A stretch of DNA of 64,000 nt, taken from positions 1 to 64,000 of the forward strand of contig JAKUCV010000251.1 in assembly GCA_028386065.3 (NCBI GenBank), given 5' to 3'. This document shows, piece by piece, positions 59,384 through 64,000 of the stretch (positions are counted from its first letter, which is position 1; every line of letters starts with the position of its first letter). The notes beneath the pieces are model-generated. The model searched no databases and was not told the DNA's origin. It saw only the letters and a program-made list of their open reading frames with translations. The position numbers and the translations under genes are program-made. The DNA comes from Turnera subulata. Taxonomy: Eukaryota; Streptophyta; Magnoliopsida; Malpighiales; Passifloraceae.

Positions 59384-59913
59384 TCTGCCAGGGGGAGGAG
59401 AATGAGAGCATTTAAGCAAGAAACAGAAAATCATTGTGCATATTCAACAAAGAAATAGAACATTACTTAGTGTGAAGAGCCCGAAATCGGAATATAGTGA
59501 TTGTGTGAGGAATCTCAATCTCTGTTGGAAATTGTGGCGCGGGACTGCCCCAAAAGGAGTCAGGAACTTTTGCGCAGAGTCTTCAGCTTGCTCAGATAAG
59601 CAGTGTTCGGATCCCACCATGCCAAACCATACAAAATATTAGAACTTAGACAACAAAAAAAGAGAGACATAGAACCAGAGTATCAAAGACATATGGATGG
59701 CAAATGGATATTTTTAATTAAGATGAAAGTTCAAAGCATATGCAAATAATAATAATAAAAAAAATCTTATTGTCCAACTAAAATTACATGGGGTTGAGTC
59801 AAGGGCAATAGGGCATAGTTGATCACTTGGGGATTCGAAGAAGAAGACCAGGAATCATGTATCTATAGTTGATCCAACTCTTCACCCGGTTTCTGGCTCA
59901 TAATCATTGTGTA

Positions 59914-60000
59914 AGAGAGATGGCCGAGTGGTTGAAGGCCTAACGTTGGAATTGCTATGTAGACTTTTATTTACTGAGAGTTTGATTCCCTCTCTCTCCG
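59914..60000 (+). pseudogene. trnS-GGA: Organellar-type tRNA-Ser(GGA) relic
   Basis: Clear relative of plastid trnS-GGA: D-arm ATGGCCGAGTGG, anticodon loop TTGGAAT with GGA, long variable arm, and a T-arm. Acceptor position 1 is A instead of G (A-C mismatch), the T-stem has a G-to-A change, and TTCGAAT has become TTTGATT, so it should not be functional. Plant mitochondrial genomes also carry plastid-derived trnS-GGA, so the insertion could come from either organelle. Confidence 0.82.
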
Positions 60001-61164
60001 GCCCTTCATCGTCTTAATGCTATTGAATACGATATATCAAATAACATAAGAATGGATACCCTTATTCCAAGAGTTTGACCTTTTCTTTGGTATCCAAATT
60101 TCTCTCCGAAATAATTCCCATTCCTTTATCTAACTTATGTCCTTAATGGAGTATTCAGACTCAAGAAAGGACTCTGTGCAATTAGGTCAATACTTCCATG
60201 TAGTAGCATTAACTTTGGAGCCATTTCGATTGGGAATCTCTGGAATTAACCCAACTTCGCCTTCCATTCGCCTCGGACCACCAATGAAATAGGGAAACTC
60301 TTCCTTTCTCTGAGTAGCGCTTTGGGTTCGGTCAGTGCTTAAAATAATTTTGTCTTTAACATATTACGACATCTCTAGAGTTGAACTAAGGTTCCCGAAG
60401 AACAAAATAAGCGAATAGATGAGAAGAGAATACAATGAATGGCTGAGAAGAGAAGAAAACACTATCCAATTCTTACTTTCCTGTATCATGCGTCTGCCTA
60501 TAGATTATGCATAGTCTTTGTTACTTACTGCCAAAATTGTTATTTTGCAAATGTCAGGATATCCAACTCATAATTCTCCGAACTCCTAACTAACACGCTT
60601 CGCCTGGGGTTGCGGTTGCATCAGAGGTTCCACTCCCCACGTACATTAATTCGAAACAATTCCAACATCGTAAAAAAGATAACAATCTTATAAAGAAAAA
60701 ATAACTAATAAAGGAAATTACGAAAGTAAATGTTTGTATTTTTGGAGTTCTTGCTCTTTGGGCAGATCCATCAGCCCTTTGTCTAAATTACTATTCATTT
60801 TTTTCTTTTCTTTTTTTTTTAAGTGCCCAAAGTCCTATTCCTAGGACCTCAATTTCGCCTCACCTAGAGTTTATTTTTGTGGCAGCCTCAACGTTTTACA
60901 TATGTTTTCTCTTATGGTTTAGTTTAAGAAAATGCCCTAAATAACTACGTAAATCCGAAGCCTTTTATCCTAAAATCACGAACCTGATGAGTTTAGTTGC
61001 ATGGGAGTTCCCATAATAAAATTTTTCATTTTGCCAAAGGTTACTCACTGAAGAGTAGCTAGATTTTTGCCATGTAAAAAAACAGATTTTAGGGGCCAAT
61101 ACCATATCCATGAATCATGATGGTTAAAAAGAGCTCTATAGTATTGTTGAACTCGGGCCTCCAA
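60001..61164. other. Probably further organellar-derived or intergenic DNA, no gene
   Basis: 60001 to about 60650 has a base composition more even than its surroundings and contains no transposon signal. It may belong to the same organellar insertion as the tRNA relic, but I cannot match it to a specific gene. 60650-61164 is ordinary AT-rich DNA. Confidence 0.3.
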
Positions 61165-61560
61165 TTTAGTAGTTTTTTTTCTTTTTTTTCCAAGATGTCA
61201 CGAGCACATTTAATTCAAAGGAATTGGAGTCCTCGTATCCAGGGATGGCAATGGGTCGGGGTCTCCGCGGGGGAAGGTTCCCCACCCCCACTCCCGTTTC
61301 AAAAATGTTCCCCCGTCCCCATCCCCATCCCCATTCTCCGTTCGGGGGGAAAATTATCCCCATTCCCGTTCCCCGCGGGAAATCGGATCCCCACAGAGAC
61401 CCCATTCCCCATTTGATAGATAAAAATTGGTAAAATATATATTTTAAAAAAAAATCTTAGGCAAGACGTCACGAGCTCATTTAGTAGTTTTTTTTTTCTT
61501 TTTTTCCAAGATGTCACGAGCTCATTTAATTCAAAGGAATTGGAGTCCTCGTCTCCGACC
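61165..61560. repeat. Direct repeat around a G/C-rich transposon-end fragment
   Basis: 61165-61243 and 61480-61558 are near-identical (TTTAGTAGTTTTTTTT ... GGAGTCCTCGT). Between them, 61243-61410 contains GGGATGGCAATGGGTCGGGG and many GGGGAT/ATCCCC motifs, wording common at the ends of plant hAT-like elements. The insertion may have been accompanied by a duplication of about 80 bp. Confidence 0.55.
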
Positions 61561-62237
61561 ACGAGAGCACAAGAACAATCTTAGGCTGTCAATTACCCCG
61601 TGATTGATTAGGAAGACGTCTTGATTTTAAAGCTTTAGGATTTGGTTGAGATGAGAACTTGATTAGGACCGTTTGAACGGACCTCCGACCAGGAGTAACT
61701 ATAGGAATTACAATATAGTTTCCAGATTCATTCGTTTTAATAACCCATATTAAAGCAACAAATTCCGATAGCTAGAAAGGAAGAATGATGATCAGATCAT
61801 GAAATTAGCTAAGATGATACTGCATGTGGGATGATATTATTTCCAAATTGACATACTAATTCGAGTTAATTAGTCATGCTTAACTAGATAATAAATTTCT
61901 GAATCAAAGCCTAATCGCATGGAGTACATACGTGAATTCGGGAATTTGGTTGTACAATACGACGTAGCAATTAGCAATCAGGGGAAAAAAATATTAGCAG
62001 GTGCCTCACATCCCACTTCGTAATTTGCCCTCAATGTAAACATTATCTTCTAAAGATTAATGTTAACTTCAAATTGACACCTAAAGTTTAGCCATATTCA
62101 AGGCCTCTTCTATCACACCAAGGTTTCCTGGCCTATAAATTATGGGCGTCAAGCTGTGTTCCAAACTACAATATTATATCATACAATCAATTATTGGTGA
62201 GTAGTTTGTGGAGAAATAGCTAGAGAGTACATAAGAT

Positions 62238-62800
62238 ATGATGGATAGAAGATTCTTAGGCTTGGGCTGTTGGTGATGGTGTTGTCCATGAATGTGCTAA
62301 CTCTAGCAGAGGAGTTCAACCGTGGACTCCCACCACCAAACGATTTGGAACCCACACGCTTCGGGGAGTCATCTTCAAAAAAGTCGTCTCTCATTTTTTT
62401 AAAAAAGTAAAAGGCGTCGATGTGGGGACATGTTTAGCGCAATGCGCACCAAATTGTCACTTTAATCCAATCTGCATACCCAAATGTACATTAGACTGCA
62501 AATTTGGTAATATGGATTCAAATGCCGTTCGTGATTGTACTACAGATTGCACAAGTACTATGTACTCTGGTAAAATTCCTCACCATTTATATTTTTCTCA
62601 TAGATTTTCATTACAAATTTGAGTTGCATGCACTTCTTAGATGCTTAAAAGTACAATCCAAAAAATTCTCAAGAATAATTTTTTTTATATATGCAGGTGC
62701 AACGAAGCTGCAGAGCTTGGAGACTCTGAACATGAACCAACTTAGAGACGCTGTGAGTTCTTGTTATGATGGATGCAAGAAGTTGCAGGGTAGGAATTAG
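62238..62800 (+). pseudogene. Broken duplicate of the cysteine-rich secreted peptide gene
   Basis: Same promoter and two-exon plan (62238-62569 and 62697-62800) as 57431-57997. One G is lost in the signal-peptide region (CTTGGGCTG against CTTGGGGCTG), which shifts the frame to a TGA. A second shift lies near 62400 in an A/T-rich patch. The downstream part still encodes CLAQCAPNC, CIPKCTLDC, CTTDC and, in exon 2, CYDGC, with changed residues between the cysteines. Splice borders are kept. Retained cysteines with changed loops suggest that the copy diverged before it was broken. Confidence 0.82.
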
Positions 62801-63819
62801 GAATTTCTTATTTGGTTTGGTAGGGAGAAGGGGGATATAAAAATGTCATTCCGGTAAACATCTTATATAGGCTGGCATGCATTGGATCTCTTGTTGTTAG
62901 ACTTATAAATAAGTGCACACTATGTCTAGAATGAAATAAAGTGCACACTATGTGGTGCTGTTTGCTAGTTGTATGATCTGCTGATGACTTAATAATAATA
63001 ATAATCCCCCCCTATTTTCATCCTGGTGTTGGTTCAGATTCGGGAATACCTATAACAACATATCCCTTAGAGATGCTGACTTTGGTAACTTTCTTTCTAC
63101 CGTTTTGATGACTTTGCTAGTGGTAATTTTTATGGAGTTGATGAGTGTATTTTCCATATGTATTTCATTTATTGTGCCAGACGAATATGCTGGGCGTTTT
63201 CCCCTTCTACTTTAAGCATAACAAAAGTGGAATTGTCAAAAACAGCGAGACCATATCAGCCAGTCAACTTTTCTAAACTTCTTACAAGAAAGCTTTAATT
63301 TGTAATGGCTGTCTATTATATTTTGCTTAGAGGCTCATCATTATCCCTTTGCTCTTACAAATGATCAAAGTTAGCTTCAACCAAAACATTACCATATCAG
63401 ATTTCCCAAAGGTATGTATGCGTTACATCAAAAAATTTTGAGTGCTCATCTCTACTGCAGAAGAATTGCCCGACTCTGTTTGGGAAATGAAATATATTTG
63501 CAACAAACAGACTTGCTAGTTGAAATCAGGTATATATGCTTTCTTGTATGTATAAACAACAAAGTATAAAAGGCCATCTAGGAAAGGCGGAGTTACTGCT
63601 TCATTCCAAAACCACATTGTTTTTAACTATGTTACAGCTTCATCCTCTGGGAAAACAAGTTAGCCCCATCCAACCCGCCTCCCTCACGCAGTAGTTGTTT
63701 GCAATGCTAATGTTGAGGATACCAAAAAAAAAAAAAGAACTAATTTAGGCATACAGCAAGATCATCAACACAACAAGACTTCTACACCTCTAACGAATTA
63801 GCATACCAATATTCAATGA
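62801..63819. other. Intergenic; 3' flank of duplicate, then unrecognised
   Basis: Up to about 63000 it matches the 3' flank of the first gene copy (CTTATATAGG, AAATAAAGTGCACACTATG). From there to 63819 I see no gene or repeat. The last part is probably the 3' untranslated region of the minus-strand gene ending at 63820. Confidence 0.4.
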
Positions 63820-63999
63820 TCAGCTTGCAGACACCAAAACAAAGTATTTCTCTTTGTAGAGTAGATGACACATCTCCCCTTCAGTGTAAGCATTGGATCC
63901 TTCTTTGAGAAACATGTCCAATGCTTTTACCGTATAGGGTGATACCGTGGCATACCACGTTTTGGAGGCAATTTCCTCAAAATGAAGAGAACCAATGAG
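63820..63999 (-). CDS. C-terminal coding part of an unidentified gene (partial)
   Basis: An open frame of 59 codons enters from the right edge and stops at 63820-63822. It reads FEEIASKTWYATVSPYTVKA, then LDMFLKEGSNAYTEGE, then CHLLYKEKYFVLVSAS. The mix of residues looks like real protein and the codons show no damage. I do not recognise the family. An intron border further upstream within this stretch cannot be excluded. Confidence 0.5.
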   Translation of the reverse strand, partial: LIGSLHFEEIASKTWYATVSPYTVKALDMFLKEGSNAYTEGEMCHLLYKEKYFVLVSAS

Positions 64000-64000
64000 T

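Noticed and set aside
59436..59642. 68-codon plus-strand frame after the TRIM
   Set aside because: No recognisable features and no promoter. It is probably chance.
61166..61433. Gly/Pro-rich frames in both directions near 61200-61430
   Set aside because: They come from GGGGAT/ATCCCC-rich transposon-end sequence and have no independent support.

Overview
The window is nuclear DNA of a flowering plant, probably a eudicot. The evidence is intron-split genes with GT/AG borders, a plastid-targeted isopentenyl-diphosphate isomerase, plant-type transposons of nearly every class and a decayed organellar tRNA. It is transposon-dominated: only a few cellular genes are visible and most of the sequence is nested, partly decayed mobile elements.

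Layout. 1-1920 is the end of a gypsy-type LTR. 1955-4400 holds old repeats and a long-TIR (MULE-like) element. 4432-22479 is one chromovirus (Ty3/gypsy, Tekay-like) on the minus strand, with two LTRs and a perfect 5-bp target duplication (AAAGG). Its integrase gene is split by a second LTR element (8143-16092, plus strand). That inner element has gag but no pol, and carries two antisense genes ('ORF A' and 'ORF B') between gag and its 3' LTR. 23401-26932 is a LINE with ORF1 only, broken by a solo LTR. 26933-29519 holds repeats and a second copy of that LTR. 30199-32542 is a hAT-type element carrying intron-containing pieces of a serine palmitoyltransferase (LCB2) gene. 33876-38723 is a deleted gypsy element retaining antisense ORF A. 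40466-42547 is another truncated gypsy element retaining antisense ORF B, lying between two mariner-like ends. 43515-46622 is the isopentenyl-diphosphate isomerase gene (six exons). 47613-52083 is a young copia element. 52792-53256 is a PP2C phosphatase fragment. 54118-54936 is a MULE-type foldback MITE. 55600-57030 is a solo LTR with 16 copies of a 12-bp palindrome. 57431-57997 is a two-exon secreted cysteine-rich (thionin-like) gene, with a broken duplicate at 62238-62800. Between them lie a TRIM and an organellar tRNA-Ser relic. The window ends in the last coding part of an unidentified minus-strand gene.

The most unusual item is the antisense module. Two small genes, each with its own TATA box, run opposite to the retrotransposon. 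ORF A is 125 codons with a nuclear-localisation-like basic stretch and a helical C-terminus. ORF B is about 227 codons, with an unknown N-terminal part followed by the start of a LINE-type endonuclease fold. The module occurs in elements with two different LTR families, but is absent from the full-length chromovirus in the same window. Upstream of ORF A both copies keep the same dyad (CGCTTA-N6-TAAGCG), exactly 14 bp from the TATA box. This looks like an accessory regulatory cassette of non-autonomous gypsy elements. Its function is not known to me.
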